Positions 32,005 to 43,898 of a DNA stretch of 64,000 nucleotides are shown here, one piece after another (position 1 is the first letter of the stretch; each line of letters starts with the position of its first letter). A program made the translations under genes and the position numbers. This stretch comes from Notospermus geniculatus (lineage: Eukaryota > Nemertea > Pilidiophora > Heteronemertea > Lineidae), in assembly GCA_002633025.1 (NCBI GenBank), contig NMRB01002096.1, positions 63,025-127,024 of the forward strand. The letters run 5' to 3'. The notes under the pieces are model-generated. The model did no database searches, was not told where the DNA came from, and worked only from the letters and a program-made list of their open reading frames with translations.

Positions 32005-33010
32005 ACTGGGGTGAGCTATTACGATGGTGCAGCGTCCGTCGTCCGTCGGCGTCCGTCGTCCGTCGTCTGTCGTCCGTCGTCCGTTAGCAGGGCACGTTTC
32101 GTAACTGCTGAAGCTATTGATGTGAAACTTGGTACATGTATACCCCTTGGTCAGATGACCCACCACACCAAGTTTCGGTCCCATTCGACTCTCAGTTTGG
32201 CCACCAGGTGGCGGAAACCAAAAACACAAAAAGTGCAATAACTCCTGAACTAATGACTAGATCATCGCCAAATTTTTATCATAGGTGTAGCTAATAAGGA
32301 TACATAACATATGTAACGGGTTTTTGATTTGACCTACTTTTCAAGGTCACAGAGGTCAAAGTTCGACAAAAGTGACGAACCTGCCACAATTTGTCATTAT
32401 TTCACCGAGCGACTTCATATCTTGCATAAACATGCATTGGAGGGTGACCTTTAAAAATACCAAGTTTCGGCCCGATTGGACATCCAGTATGGCCGCCAGG
32501 TGGTGTAACCTGAAAATCAACTGAGTGCTATTACTCGGGAACGGCTTGACACAGAGTGCTCAAATTTGATATTTACCTCCGTCTAGATGACCTTTACATG
32601 CATGTCAAATTTCGGCCTGATTTGACTTCAGACATGGCCACCACTAGGTGGCGTAACCCAAAAATCATCAAAGTGCTGTAACTCAGGAACGCCTTAACCC
32701 AAAGTGCTCCAATGTGCTATGTGGCCCGCTGCAGATGACCTTTATGTCCCTGTGAAGTTTCGGCCCGATCGGACATCCAATATGGCCGCCAGGTGGCGTA
32801 ACCCGAAAATAATCAAAGTGCTGTAACTCAGGAACGACTTGACCCAAAGCGCTCCAATGTGCTATGTGTCCCCCTGCAGATGACCTTTATGTGCATGTGA
32901 AGTTCCAGTCCGATTGGACATCCAATATGACCGCCAGGTGGCATAACCCAAAAATCATCAAAGTCCTACATGTACCTGGGAATGACTTGACCCAGATTGC
33001 TCAGTCATAA
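32005..33010. repeat. Repeat family A copy with four 145-bp modules
   Basis: It begins with a hairpin, TAGCTCACTGGGGTGAGCTA, and a GTCCGTCGTCCGTC tract (32036-32083). GGCACGTTTCGTAAC and a GGCCACCAGGTGGC module follow. Then come modules containing ATGGCCGCCAGGTGGC-like motifs at 32489, 32634, 32782 and 32927 (spacing 145, 148, 145). It is non-coding. The head hairpin plus CGTC-rich tract is shared with families B and C. Confidence 0.8.
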
Positions 33011-33389
33011 CTGATATGTACCTCCCTCTGTCATTAGACTGTTATGTCCAACCCAGTGAGCACATGGTCCATGGACCATTTCATTTCAGTTTTTGTTGAC
33101 TCGTTTGCGACAAACACAATGCTTCATTGGAAATCAGTGGAAATCAATTCATTGGAAATCTGGCACTATGGAAACAGATAAGAAGCTCTGCACGGGGCCT
33201 CGCACGGGGCGTGGGGGCACTGCTTTATGACTCCATGCGTCAAATAAAAAAAAAGGAGCAGTGAAAAAGAGACTGAAATAACGCTTGAGCCAAGTTCATG
33301 TGAAATACCCTCTTTTTAGTGAATCACCCTCGATATTGTTGAATCAACCTCGACGGCAAGGAATAAACCGTTATAATCACCCTCGACGC

Positions 33390-33635
33390 CCGTGCGAAAA
33401 ACCCTCGACTTCGTCGATGTTTTCAAAGGCAAATTACGCTGCTCATAGGCAATTTGCAGAGAAAAGACAAGTACAGACGTGTGTGTGACAATTTTCTCTA
33501 CAAATCTGCTGAAAATGAAGCCGTGAATTACACTCTACTGGTCACAGTCAGCAAAAATCCTGGCGAATCGATTGGGAAAATGGCGGCCATACGTCGAGGG
33601 TTATTCGAATAACCCTCGACGGGTAGCCCACAGTG
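33390..33635. repeat. Right inverted arm with the same 30-bp palindrome
   Basis: Inverse complement of 29653-29900. The 30-bp palindrome is at 33592-33621 and is perfect here as well. The arm ends GCCCACAGTG. Confidence 0.8.
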
Positions 33636-33719
33636 ATTGGTCCTTTGTCCAATAAATATGTAAAGTTGGTCAAGGATGATTGGGACCCTTTTAAACATGC
33701 TTATCAATCTTAATGAATG

Positions 33720-34010
33720 GTATTTAGTGAATAAATTTACCGGTCACTGGTAATGACTGGTATATTTACCAGTGCCTGGTAATGACTGGTATATTTACCA
33801 GTGACTGGTAATGACTGGTATATTTACCAGTGCCTGGTAATACTGGTATTTTTACCAGTGACTGGTAAATTTACCTGACTGGTAGGCCTATATTTACCAG
33901 TGACTGGTAAATTTACCTGTCTCATAATACACCCCAAATACCAGTCGGTATAGTACCAGTCAAATACCACTCATATTACCAGCTGGTTTACCAGTCATTT
34001 ACCGGTGAAG
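33720..34010. repeat. TTTACCAGTGACTGGTAA array, right
   Basis: About six short units of TATATTTACCAGTGCCTGGT or similar, rich in small palindromes. It mirrors the left array at 28905-29370. Confidence 0.75.
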
Positions 34011-34025
34011 ATTTTTTTATAAGGG

Positions 34026-34922
34026 AATTTGAAAACATGTTTTGATAATGTTGCAGAGTGTAGAGCAACGCTGAAACAAGCCGCAACACTTCGAAAACAG
34101 TTTTCAAGATGTTTTGTCGCAGAAATGTTTTGAAAATGTTGATGGTGTAGACAGGCCTTTAGTACACTCTAAAGAGCACTCACTGTACAGGCTCTTTAGG
34201 AGTTCCTTTAACTCTTTAGGAGTTCCTTTAACTCTTTAGTTTTTAGAGTGTATTTCGAAACAGTACACAATAGTATGTTGTCCCAAGGAGGGGAAGAATC
34301 ATCCATGCAACGATTGTTTCGCCATGATTACATCAGATACACTGGCAACGCTACAAGCGATATTTTTTTCTGTTAGGCGATAAAAAATATTATCTTTGGT
34401 CACCGACGGAGGGGTTCCAACCCCCCCTCTGTATCCGCCCCTGGAACCAAGTGTTTCCTGATTGGCTGTGCTGGTGCTGTCAATCATAATGGGCCCACTG
34501 TCTTTGAGGTGCGATGGTGTTGTGATGGAATAGTGTCAAAATCTTTGAATAGCAGGACTTTCAGCAGCACTTTGTTCCATTTGATGAAGTGTAAAGAAGA
34601 GTAATTCATGGAGGAAATGTCCTCATTCCTAGTTAGTTGAGCACTTCATACGCCTACTTAGCTTACATGCAGTGGACTAAGCCAGAACGTGGTGGAGTAG
34701 TACCAAAATCATTGAAAATTAAGGCACTGCATAATGATGGGGGCGAGGTGTTGTGGGGAGAGTAGTCCATGGAGAAAATGTTCAGAGTGCTCGTTATCAC
34801 AATACTTTACAGGCAACAGGCAATGGAGAAGACTGTAAAAAGTTGTGTGTTTGAGAAGTGTCAAAATGCTTGAATACTAAATCACTTTGGCATCACTAAG
34901 TATAACTTGAGGTAAACACATT
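34026..34922. other. Non-coding stretch with a short duplication
   Basis: A 21-bp unit, ACTCTTTAGGAGTTCCTTTA, is duplicated near 34190-34245. Nothing else is recognised. Confidence 0.5.
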
Positions 34923-35038
34923 GGGTCATTTGAATAAAGACTAACAATTCCTTTTACTTCAGATTTGTACAGCATTGCCTACTGCATTTGTATTGCAAAA
35001 CGCAAGTAAAAGCATTTACTAAGTCTTTATTATGACCA
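34923..35038. mobile_element. Small palindromic MITE, copy 2 of 5
   Basis: GGGTCATTTGAATAAAGAC at the left and GTCTTTATTATGACC at the right, with CTTTTACTTCAGATTTG in the arms. It is slightly more diverged than copies 1 and 3. The next 450 bases show nothing clear. Confidence 0.7.
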
Positions 35039-35494
35039 CTTGATTCAGTTTGAGGAACCACCAGTGCAGAATTCAGGATGTGGGAAAAGGGAACAGGAGG
35101 GCTGACAAATCAATTTTTTCTCCACCAAGTGAACATCTATTTGCATTCTCCACATAACAAAACTGAGTCATGCAATATTAGTAAATTCTAACATTTACAA
35201 CTTTATCCTAGACTATGCATAAAGAGTGTTGACAAAATCCTCTTTTTTGCTGTTCGGAACATTTCCCCCTCCTTAACTGCTCATATATTCTTGTGCAGAC
35301 AAGCATTACCATCAGTATGGTGAAGTTTGAATAAAATTGGCTCATACGTAAAGCTTCCTTAGAGCAAAATAACTTTTACATTTTTAGCAAAAATTTATCT
35401 CATCAAAGTCATCTTTCTCCCCAAACCAGCCCTGGATGTCATATACATGTACAATAAAACAGTCAACCCTGACCAAACAAACACTCTTCACACT

Positions 35495-36690
35495 CTAGCA
35501 AACCATGATTTGTGCAATATTCATTGTTTACAATCCATGAGGATTTGATGATATTCATGGTTTGAAAACCAAGATTTTTGCCGATTTTTCGTGATTAGCA
35601 AGCCATGAATTTGCGTGAACTTATGGTTTGAAATGATTTTGTTATGGTTTGAAAGCATCGTATGTTTTCAAACCCATGAATTTGTCTAAGTTTCATGGAA
35701 TGAAATCATATGTTTAGTCTAATTGCTGGTTTGAAAAATAATTCAATGGTTATGTTCATACTTTTATTTGATGAAATAAGTAAAAATACATGTACATGTA
35801 CACTCATGCCAAAAATAAATGGACAGCAGTTTGTTGTCTTCTGTTGCTGAGGTATGCATACGATGGGGTTGCAGCTTTGATATCTGGCCCAGGAACATCT
35901 CCTCTGTATGTCAGACAGGAAATTTCATGGAAAAGATTTAATTATCATGAAAATATCACTATTTTAAAATATCAACAAAACAGAGATTTTTGAAATCTTA
36001 ACTTTTTTTTACCAGAAATGACTTATCAAATAATCTATGGAAAATTCTAAGAAATATGGTGAAGAAAGTGTTTGAAAATCTTGGCTAACTTTGATGATAT
36101 TTGAGATTATCGAAAATATCAAAAATCTGAAATTTGAGACTTTTCATGAAAGTTTGGGTTGCGGTGCTAACTTTCACTAAAAGATTAAGACTGACCAAGA
36201 TTCGGTAACTATATTACCCTCGATCACAGAGAAATTAAACTTTTTCTTTAAAATGTGTTGAAACGTGTCCCGTTTATCATGCATATTTCCTTGAATAACA
36301 CAGAATAGGGCGAATATTTTTCAGTAGTTTGTTCACCATGAGTTTCAGAACTCTTCATAGATTCATGGTAAGTTTGGTTTTTATGAAAAACTTCACGATT
36401 TCAAAAATCTCATTTTCAATGACATTTTGAAACAGTGATAGGCCCCTACTTGCATGGTGTTTTCATTTTTTCCTTGAAATTTGCTCTTGGACATATACAA
36501 GAGATGGTGAAGGGCCATATATCTGAGCTAGAACCCAAAATTATGCATCACTTCCTGTACAGAGTTAAAAAAACACTGTCCATTTATTTTTTCGCATGAG
36601 TGTACATACATTTATGGTTTGAAACAATGATATTATTTCAAATAATTTTTGGGAAACAATTAAATTCCCACATGGCCCCTCATAACATAG
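35495..36690. repeat. AAACCATG-rich repeat split by a Tc1/mariner-type element
   Basis: The parts at 35495-35798 and 36605-36690 together match the inverse complement of about 27640-27760. ATGGTTTGAAA units dominate. The inserted element occupies 35799-36604. Confidence 0.6.
35799..36604. mobile_element. 806-bp Tc1/mariner-type MITE
   Basis: TACACTCATGCCAAAAATAA and the complementary right end TTTTCGCATGAGTGTA are inverted repeats flanked by TA. They extend over about 30 bases including AATGGACAG. The interior is AT-rich with many short inverted segments and no transposase. The empty site is seen at about 27690, where TACATACATTTATGG is continuous. Confidence 0.8.
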
Positions 36691-37434
36691 TGTGGTATAC
36701 TTACTTGGTCATGTATCTCATGTATTTCGGTCAACCTAATTTTAACCCTTTGTCATGTAACAGGAAATTTTTAAATTTTTAAAAGGTACAAAAATTACAT
36801 AAATTATCACCAGGGAATGAATATTACCAAATTACTTTAAAAAATGATCGAATATATCAAAATTTTAAAAATCTCAAATTTTGATATTTTGAGATATTAC
36901 GAAAGCAGTAAAATATTTTCAAGAATTTTTTTGGTAAGATCTGCCACTACAAGGAAAGTCTAGACCAGACAGGAGGAATGGACAGCAAGAGGAGGGCCAA
37001 AAAACAGCACAACAGGCAAAAAGATAAAAAAACATATGGACGATTTGTACACGTACTGAACTGGTTTCAATGGAGGAAAACAAGTTCTGTCATCATGTGG
37101 AGCACATCCAGTGACTTTGATTTCTCATATCAAAGTGTGTTTCAGTAGGCTAACAGGGAAAGGCACACCCTTTTTACATGAAACAGTCAATTCCTTCACT
37201 CCTCAGGGTATGTCAGGCATAGACCACACTCTTTAATGTGAGAAATCAAAAACTCTGTTAACAGACTAGGCCGTCACGCTGTATCGTGGTCGAAACGTCC
37301 ACGTGACTTTGTCGCGCCAAACCGCGCAATGACTGTACAAAATACAATATAAACAAGCAAGAATTCACTGTGTCGTACTCACGTTTAAAGATTTTACAGG
37401 CAATTTTCGACCGAAATTTACCTCGCCAGTCGTA
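36690..37434. other. No recognisable feature
   Basis: AT-rich at first, then mixed. No exon-like frame or repeat boundary is visible. Confidence 0.45.
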
Positions 37435-37785
37435 AGGCCAAGTAAAAAAAAATTATGTTTATCGTCCAGCTGGTCCCTCAAAATTGGCAAGGGGTGGGGC
37501 GCTTTTTATTTTTATTTTTTATTTTGGAAGATGGGTTTCCAGAGGGCAATATCATGAATATTGCCCCTCAGATGACAAGAGTCACCATCTACCATGGTCA
37601 CAGTCAGTCTTTGTTGCTTTTTTACTTTCAATTTCTGCCTCACTAACAGCACTAACAAATTGCGCTTGTGCGGAGTGTTTTTCTGGTGCAAAATTCAAAA
37701 ATAAAAAATAAAAAACATTTTTGGTGCGGCCCTGATTTTAGGCACGGGCGGGGACGATAAACATGAGTATTTTTTTACTTGGCCT
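37435..37785. mobile_element. 350-bp MITE with AGGCCAAGTAAAAAAA ends
   Basis: Left AGGCCAAGTAAAAAAAA and right TTTTTTTACTTGGCCT are inverted repeats that continue with ATGTTTATCGTCC. The interior contains A/T runs flanking GGGGCAATATTCATGATATTGCCC-type pairing. Its short frames are not genes. Confidence 0.7.
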
Positions 37786-38199
37786 AATGGAAGGCCTGCT
37801 GTGCCTACCTGCATTATATGCCATTTTCGGCGCCATAAACGCCTGCAGAGCCTGAAATTCAGTTCAGGTATGTAGATAAGATGACAGAGTTTGCATTTGG
37901 GCAGGTCATTTCAAAATGACGCTTTTTAAAAACGATTGACGCTTTTTTGAAATCAGATGTGCTAAAGTCTCTTATCTTCGGGTGGCCTCGGTTAGCCGCG
38001 ATTGTTGTTGTAATCTCCACAAGTAAACCATTGTAAACGTTGACCTCAACTGCCCCGTGATATCACGCTGCAGCGCGACCACGATTCCCACCATGCTCAG
38101 CGAGGAGTTGTGCGATTGCGCCACATTCGATCCACTTCCTCTTTTCACCACGTAAGTCACGGTAAAGCGCGAATTACGGTTCAGCGTGACGGTCCAGGA

Positions 38200-38302
38200 C
38201 CCATGTTCCCGAAGCCGTCGTAAGGTTAACGATGTCGTTACGCTATGCATTTTACCAGTTTTAACGACATCGTTAACCTAACGAAGGCTTCGGGAACATG
38301 GG
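38200..38302. mobile_element. 103-bp foldback
   Basis: CCCATGTTCCCGAAGCC and its complement at the right form arms of about 40 bases. They continue through GGTTAACGATGTCGTTA around a 20-base loop. It is a minimal MITE or a solo palindrome. Confidence 0.75.
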
Positions 38303-40035
38303 CCCAGTCTGGTTAAGCAAAGGAAGTGATTTTCGAAACATATAGTAAACATTTATCTAAGTCCGATTTTCACCGAAGTCAGATCAAACACAAGAGTCCC
38401 AATTTTCACTAAGGCCCATATTCTAGAAGCCTCCTTAAACTCTGAAGTCCACTTTGCGATTATTTTTTGTATGTGACAAAAAAATTCATTGGACACATTT
38501 TTCATTGAATACCGAAAAAAAATGTATATACATGTAATATTTATGTCTTTCACCTTAGAGGCCCGACTTCTATTTCATATTAATATTTATGTGGGATAAA
38601 AATTTATTGTATGTGCGATATATTTTGTGTGTAAAAAATATTTTATTATATTATTTTATTTTATTATTTAATACCGGTATATTATTGATCACAAAAAATA
38701 TACGATATAAGAAAATTGTTGAACATATATTAAATTTTACACAATACACCAAATTACGTTTGAATGAAAAACTGTATTTTTCGAATATGAAAATTCTGTA
38801 TCGAAAACAAATTATTACCAAGCATAAAATATCATTCTCACATACAAACATTTTACATTGAACATAAATACACGTATCGTTTATTCAATATCGCAAGGTT
38901 TGGCTTGCCATGCACATAGAAACTTGCTGTATACTCTTAACTTTGCATAAATTAGTGTGCGCGCTGTACTATGGGTAAAAAATGACGTCATCACTATGCG
39001 CAGAACGTCTCACTTCGCTATCAAAATCTCAAATATAAGCTTGGGGATTCCCCAAAAGTATGCGCAGTTGACCCCAGTTTGTGTGCACTTCCTGATTCTT
39101 GAAAAGCAGTCGTCACCGCATCAAAATCCATCAACATCGGGCGAAGTTTTGCGATTTTTCTTGTTTGAGCTTCGATATTGACGAATCCAATCTTCCACCT
39201 TGTCGGTGATATAATGATTGCCACGGAATTTTGTTGCCAAAGCCATTAATTATCCCCAAGAAGCTGGATATCTCAGCTTCTCAACCATATGAAACAAACC
39301 GAGTTACGCGGGGCTCACGATGGGTTACGCGGCCTTAGGATTGAAAAAATCTGGGAAAAATTCGGCAGTAGCCCTATTCAAAATTGACCAGAAAAAAAAT
39401 ATCAGGCTTTGTAATGCGTTAAAATGAGTTTCAAATCTGATTTAAATGTAATATAACGATAATTCTACAGAAATAACAACTTCAAATTGTCTTGAACATG
39501 TGTTTTGAACGTTCCGTGAGCCCCACTTCCAAACCGGAGGTTCAGGTACAAAGCTTTTAACCTGACTGCGCATGCGTCATACATTACCTTAGGAGGAGCA
39601 AGGTCTACGTGCATTGAGTTACATTGTGCCATGTATTCGAGTTCACGAAGTAAAGTTCCTTTGCCTTTCATATCTACAACATCTCATTCACATCAGCACA
39701 CCAACCAGCCACTCTCTCCAACACTTTGAGCACCATTCTGAGCTTTCTAGTGCTCCACTCCAATTATAGCATTGACGAAAGAGGCAGAAGATCAATTTCT
39801 GTCAACCAGGAGACTGAAATGGATCTGTTGTTCTGGGAGCTGAGAAGATATGATTGGGAGTGAAGTTTGTTGATCGAACATGGCGATCGAAAAATTATTA
39901 TAATTGCTATCATCTGTCGCTTGCACGAGCACAGACGTAGAAGTGCTGCTGTTGGAAAGTCGCATTCATGTCCCTCGTCGTCAGCCCGAGGACTGAAGAG
40001 CTGGACTGAGGAGCCATTCCTGACAACACATTCAA
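38303..40035. other. Non-coding stretch; strongly AT-rich at 38560-38880
   Basis: The 38560-38880 part is about 80 percent A+T and gives frames on both strands, a hallmark of low complexity. From about 39690 on, the sequence becomes balanced and may be a 5' untranslated leader for the possible exon at 40036. Confidence 0.4.
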
Positions 40036-40090
40036 ATGGATATCTCAAACCTCGCCACCGCATTTCTCTTTATTGCTCTTCTTGGAAAAG
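40036..40090 (+). CDS. Possible first coding exon with a signal peptide
   Basis: ATG at 40036 opens MDISNLATAFLFIALLGK, which has the length, hydrophobic core and small-residue end of a signal peptide. It stops at AAAAG followed by GTAATT, a good splice donor at 40091. The exon is 55 bases, leaving phase 1, the phase most often used right after signal peptides in animal secreted proteins. The next exon is not recognised downstream, where a family B repeat begins at about 40130, as could happen inside an intron. This is a suggestion from short sequence only; a chance occurrence is possible. Confidence 0.35.
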
Positions 40091-40129
40091 GTAATTACGT
40101 CTGTCAGTTTTTTATGACCCCGCTTTGTC

Positions 40130-40380
40130 AGTTTTTTATGCCCCCGCTTCAATAGAAGTGGGGAATTAAGGCAACCCGTTCTGTCTGTCTGTTGTCCGCT
40201 GTCGTCGTTGGCATCGTCCATCAGTTAATTTTGCTGCTTCCATCATATAAAAGAAAACTGTTCGTCCAATCAAATTGATCATAATGTTGGTGGTGACTAG
40301 AGGAAGGATCCTTTCGAAAATGGTCGTGTTTCAATTTACAATATGGCTTGACAGAGCCACCATCTTGATTTTTTGTATGT
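40130..40380 (-). repeat. Repeat family B, partial inverted copy
   Basis: It begins with TATGCCCCCGCTTCAATAGA, matching the terminal hairpin of 18977-19006 in inverse orientation. A GTCGTCG-like tract and part of one 145-bp module (AGAGGAAGGATCCTTTCG, ACAATATGGC) follow. Then it is truncated. Confidence 0.7.
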
Positions 40381-40510
40381 ATGTGTCTCAACTAATGGAC
40401 ACTACAAGCCAAAAAAAGTATTTGACACATAAGGTTCCATACGTGATATAAAGTCGTACGCACTATGAAGTGCCGTTTCCTTGCAGGGCGTACAATTATT
40501 GCGGGTGATT

Positions 40511-40872
40511 GCGGGTGATCCACAGACTTTACGACGAGTTTACGATCAGTTTGCGATTAGTTCACGACGGCAGTCGTCATCGAATCGCAAACTCGTCGTA
40601 AACTAGTCGCAAACTGATCGTAAAGAAATGACGTGACGTTGAGGCTGATCCACCGAACCAAAATCAAACATGTTTGATCTCGTCGTAAACTCGTCGCAAA
40701 CCAGTCGTCAACAGAATTCAGTCGTGAACGAGTTGCAAACTCGTCGTGAACGCTGATCCACCTGTTATGATTTTCCGTCGTAAATTAGTCTATTTTTCGT
40801 CGTAAATTAAACGCGTCGTGAACTAATCGCAAACTAATCGTAAACTCGTCATAAAGTTGGTGGATCACCCGC
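40511..40872. mobile_element. 362-bp TIR element built of CGTCGTAAAC units
   Basis: GCGGGTGATCCAC at the left and GTGGATCACCCGC at the right are perfect inverted repeats. The arms continue for about 60 bases. The interior is a patchwork of TCGTCGTAAACT, AGTCGCAAACT and GATCGTAAA variants on both strands, so many alternative foldings exist. Confidence 0.75.
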
Positions 40873-42352
40873 TTATGCCTTACGCAAGCTAAGATCCTCG
40901 GGAGTTTCCGGGCGTTCCACGGATTTTGTAATGACGTAATAGTATGCCGTACCCAGTTAAGGGGTTAAATAATCAAACATGAGGTGCAAATTACAACAAA
41001 TAACCTGACTGTTTATGATCATGCCAAAAAAACGTTTAATCAACAACTGAATAAATTGAAATAAGTTGAATAAATTCAACATTGAATAAATAAACTCTTG
41101 GGTTTCGATAGGGACTATGGCTCTGTTTTGGACTCTCTTGTCTCCGCCCAAGTTCAAGACTCTGCATGGAAAACTGAGGCTAATTTGGGGCAGTTAACTT
41201 TGGACTCTTTATATGAGTGTAACTAATGGAAAAGTGCTTGTTGAAAAATGGCAAATGTGACAGCTCCAATTAGTATTATGCATGGCTAACTGCGGTCTTA
41301 TCAAGTTGTCTGATTCTTATTTTCCAAGACTGACACATCATAGACATCACAGACCCAAACACGTGTACATGTCATGAAATGTGTACAATCTTGGTAACAG
41401 TATATATTATGCTTCCGAATCATATTCTGTCATCTGCACATCTTCAGAGGCAAAAGGTGTCACTTATATTTTCGATATCTGGTTTTTTAGATCGGTGGCA
41501 ATAAAAAATGACCATTTTTCCAATTTTATTTTTTAAAAGCCCAAAACTAACATTGGCGGATCCACCAAACAAGTAATAGAATCAAATGGCCTAAGTTTGA
41601 TGAAATTCATCTTTACAATATTTTTCAGTTTTCAAATTTAGGAGAAAATAGGTCTTTCATTTTTTCTCTTAAATTATCATCATTTATCAAAGTCCCGTGA
41701 TCTGTTAATAGTATAGAAAAATGTTCCGTATTATTTTCATAACCTCTAACTTCATTTATAGTATCATTTTTTTATATTTATATTTCTTAGTATTGCTAAT
41801 GTGTTTGATGATTTATTTTTTTATGAATCAAATAGTTTTGTTTCTTGTTTTATTCTTTTCAAATTACTACCAATGTTCTTCTTTGTCTCTTCTTTAATAT
41901 TTTCTGTTTCCTTTACTTTCTCTTCAATTATTTCTTTTTTGATAATTTTGTTCAGGTTTCTTTTACAACAAATTGTAATTGGTAATTCATAAAGATTACG
42001 TATTTCTTTTATGTTAAACAAAGGTGCAGAATTTATTTTGTGTACTTTCATAAGTGTTCCTGTTTCATTTGACTTGAATTTTGAAATGTCTTTTTAAAAA
42101 TACTAAACATTGAACATGAAGAATAATTACCGTTTCGCCATTTTCTGTTATAAAAGTTCTTACTTTCAGTTTTGTAGGATTCTTTTCTAAAATATCTATA
42201 AACATTGTAGGAACACTTTGGATTGAAATCATTGAGATGAATAATTTATAACTTGTCTCTGAAAATTACATTTGCCTGAAGTAGAACCTATAAATTTGTT
42301 TGTTAACGAATCACAATAATAGCAGAAGTAATGCTCTTGTTGTGTTCTCTAT
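40873..42352. other. AT-rich non-coding stretch
   Basis: About 1.5 kb. The part at 41640-42060 is very AT-rich and gives Phe/Ile/Ser-rich frames by composition. No gene, RNA or repeat boundary is supported. Confidence 0.5.
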
Positions 42353-42458
42353 GGCCCGTATGCATAAAGGTAGAATAAGCTTATTCCTGGTATAACGTAA
42401 CGTTATAAAGTGAAGTTATACCTGGAATAAGCTTATTCCACCGTTATGCATACGGGTC
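42353..42458. mobile_element. 106-bp palindromic MITE
   Basis: GGCCCGTATGCATAA at the left and TTATGCATACGGGTC at the right form the ends, and GGAATAAGCTTATTCC-like palindromes lie inside. Almost all bases can pair. It is distantly similar in its end motif to the GTATTCATAAA elements nearby. Confidence 0.75.
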
Positions 42459-42560
42459 TATCTGTCTAAAATGCAAATTGTTTGTTTCACTTCACCTGTT
42501 AGTGCTTTCAATTGCAAATAAGCAGGGGTGTGATAAATTGTTAAATCGTTTAGACATATT

Positions 42561-43166
42561 GGGTCGTATTCATAAAGCGGTTGTATCATTAGACCCGTCA
42601 TAGGCCTCTTTTACACTACGTGTTTTCAACCATGCTCGACCCGGGTCGAGCACGGCGCGGCAAAAAAGGTAATAGTGTAAATGGGTTGGCACAGCACAAC
42701 TGGGCTCGGCACGGCGCTACTTTCATCCGGGCCGAACCCCCCAACAGGAGGTGGGTTCGACCTGGACGGCCCGGGTCGAGCACGGTTCCGCTGGAAAACT
42801 GCACAGTGTAAACACGCTACTGGGCTCGGCCCACTTCAATGACTCGCCTTTAGTGAAGTGCGCATGCTCATTTATCGGCCTTGAACTCAATACGTCATTG
42901 CCGCGAATGATCATGGGCCATATTGAAAATGACGGAGATTTCCTACCTCCACAGAAAGGAGAGCCGGCGATTCAGATATTGGCGGGGTTTTCATGGTGCA
43001 GTGTAAATGGGGTAAAATGCTCTTTCTGAGGCGGGCCTGGCCCGGGTCGAGCACGGCACGGTTCATCCGGGCCAAAATTCTGCGTAGTGTAAAAGTGGCT
43101 TCACCAGTACACTTGGAACTGGCCTAAGACGGGTCTAACGATAGAACCGCTTTATGAATAGGACCC
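42561..43166. mobile_element. Outer MITE with GGGTCGTATTCATAAAGCGG ends, split by an inner element
   Basis: The left end GGGTCGTATTCATAAAGCGG and right end CCGCTTTATGAATAGGACCC are inverted, continuing with TTAGACCCGTC. An inner element occupies 42603-43099. A further left-type end starts at 43170, suggesting a second, broken copy adjacent to it. Confidence 0.7.
42603..43099. mobile_element. Inner 497-bp element with CTTTTACACTACG ends
   Basis: GGCCTCTTTTACACTACG and CGTAGTGTAAAAGTGGC pair at the ends. The arms contain CCCGGGTCGAGCACGG three times. Several internal CAGTGTAAA motifs occur. It belongs with the TTACACTAC group at 12866-14148 and 55121. Its frames (to 92 residues) are repeat by-products. 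Confidence 0.7.
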
Positions 43167-43780
43167 ATTGGGTCGTATTCATAAAGCGAAAGTGGTATTG
43201 TCGAAAATAAACATAAGCCTTTATATCTGCAGGCAAAATGTCTGAAATCATGTTGGCCTTTTTTTGCATGGTGGGGCGATAGACTCACTGGCTCTGCCTC
43301 ACTGCTGCTGCTGTGCTGCTACCAACTGGCCATGGTTGTGGAAGAAAATTATCGCACACATGTTCTCCACATTTTGACAGCTATTTGACATATCAAATCC
43401 ACGTGTGTTTACCTGCCATGTAAGCATTCTAAAAATAGCCCAAAATATGACATCACATCCCCGGTGTAATGACGTCACATCGCAACAGTTTCTGTCTGGC
43501 TTCCGTCTACGCAGCGCCATCTAAACGGTGGCCAGCGGAACCAATATTTATTGATATTAACATACTTTATGTCTCATAAATACTTATCAGCTAATAAAGG
43601 TCTTATAATAAGATTGCTTCATGTTATTTGAGGAACAACGTTATTTGTCCCTTCTTCTATATCACTAGCCTACGTATAATACATTTATTTACAGGAAATT
43701 GTTTTAAATATTTCAATTTTTATGTATTTCTTTTTTCATTTCACTTCGTTTACCCTTTAGGATTCAAGATTGTAGACAAT
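43167..43780. other. No recognisable feature
   Basis: It begins with the lone GGGTCGTATTCATAAAGCG end at 43170. The rest shows no coding or repeat structure. Confidence 0.45.
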
Positions 43781-43898
43781 GGGTCATATGAATAAAAACT
43801 AGTAAATGCTTATACTTGAATTTTGCAATACAAATGCACTAGGCAGTGCTGTAGAAATCTGAAGTAAAAGCATTTGCTAGTCTTTATTCATATGACCC
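43781..43898. mobile_element. Small palindromic MITE, copy 3 of 5
   Basis: GGGTCATATGAATAAAAACT and the complement AGTCTTTATTCATATGACCC are nearly perfect. CAAATGCACTAGGCAGTGC marks the loop. It is the best preserved copy together with copy 1. The next 570 bases are AT-rich without a clear feature. Confidence 0.8.

Larger units (their letters stand above)
28894..34025. mobile_element. 5.1-kb composite element with CCCTTATAAAAA ends
   Basis: The outer ends CCCTTATAAAAA (28894) and TTTTTTTATAAGGG (right end 34025) are inverted. Just inside each end lie arrays of ACCAGT and ACCGGT units (28905-29370 and 33720-34010). Further inside are inverted arms of about 250 bases (29653-29900 and 33390-33635). 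The centre holds an assembly gap and a family A/145-bp module copy. No intact transposase is readable. It could be one large foldback element or two inverted copies of a smaller one; the gap prevents a decision. Confidence 0.5.

Noticed and set aside
38589-38861. Frames of 66-90 residues on both strands
   Set aside because: The region is about 80 percent A+T and frames on both strands reflect composition.
42616-43029. Several frames of 60-92 residues on both strands
   Set aside because: They lie within the inverted arms of the MITE at 42603-43099 and mirror each other.
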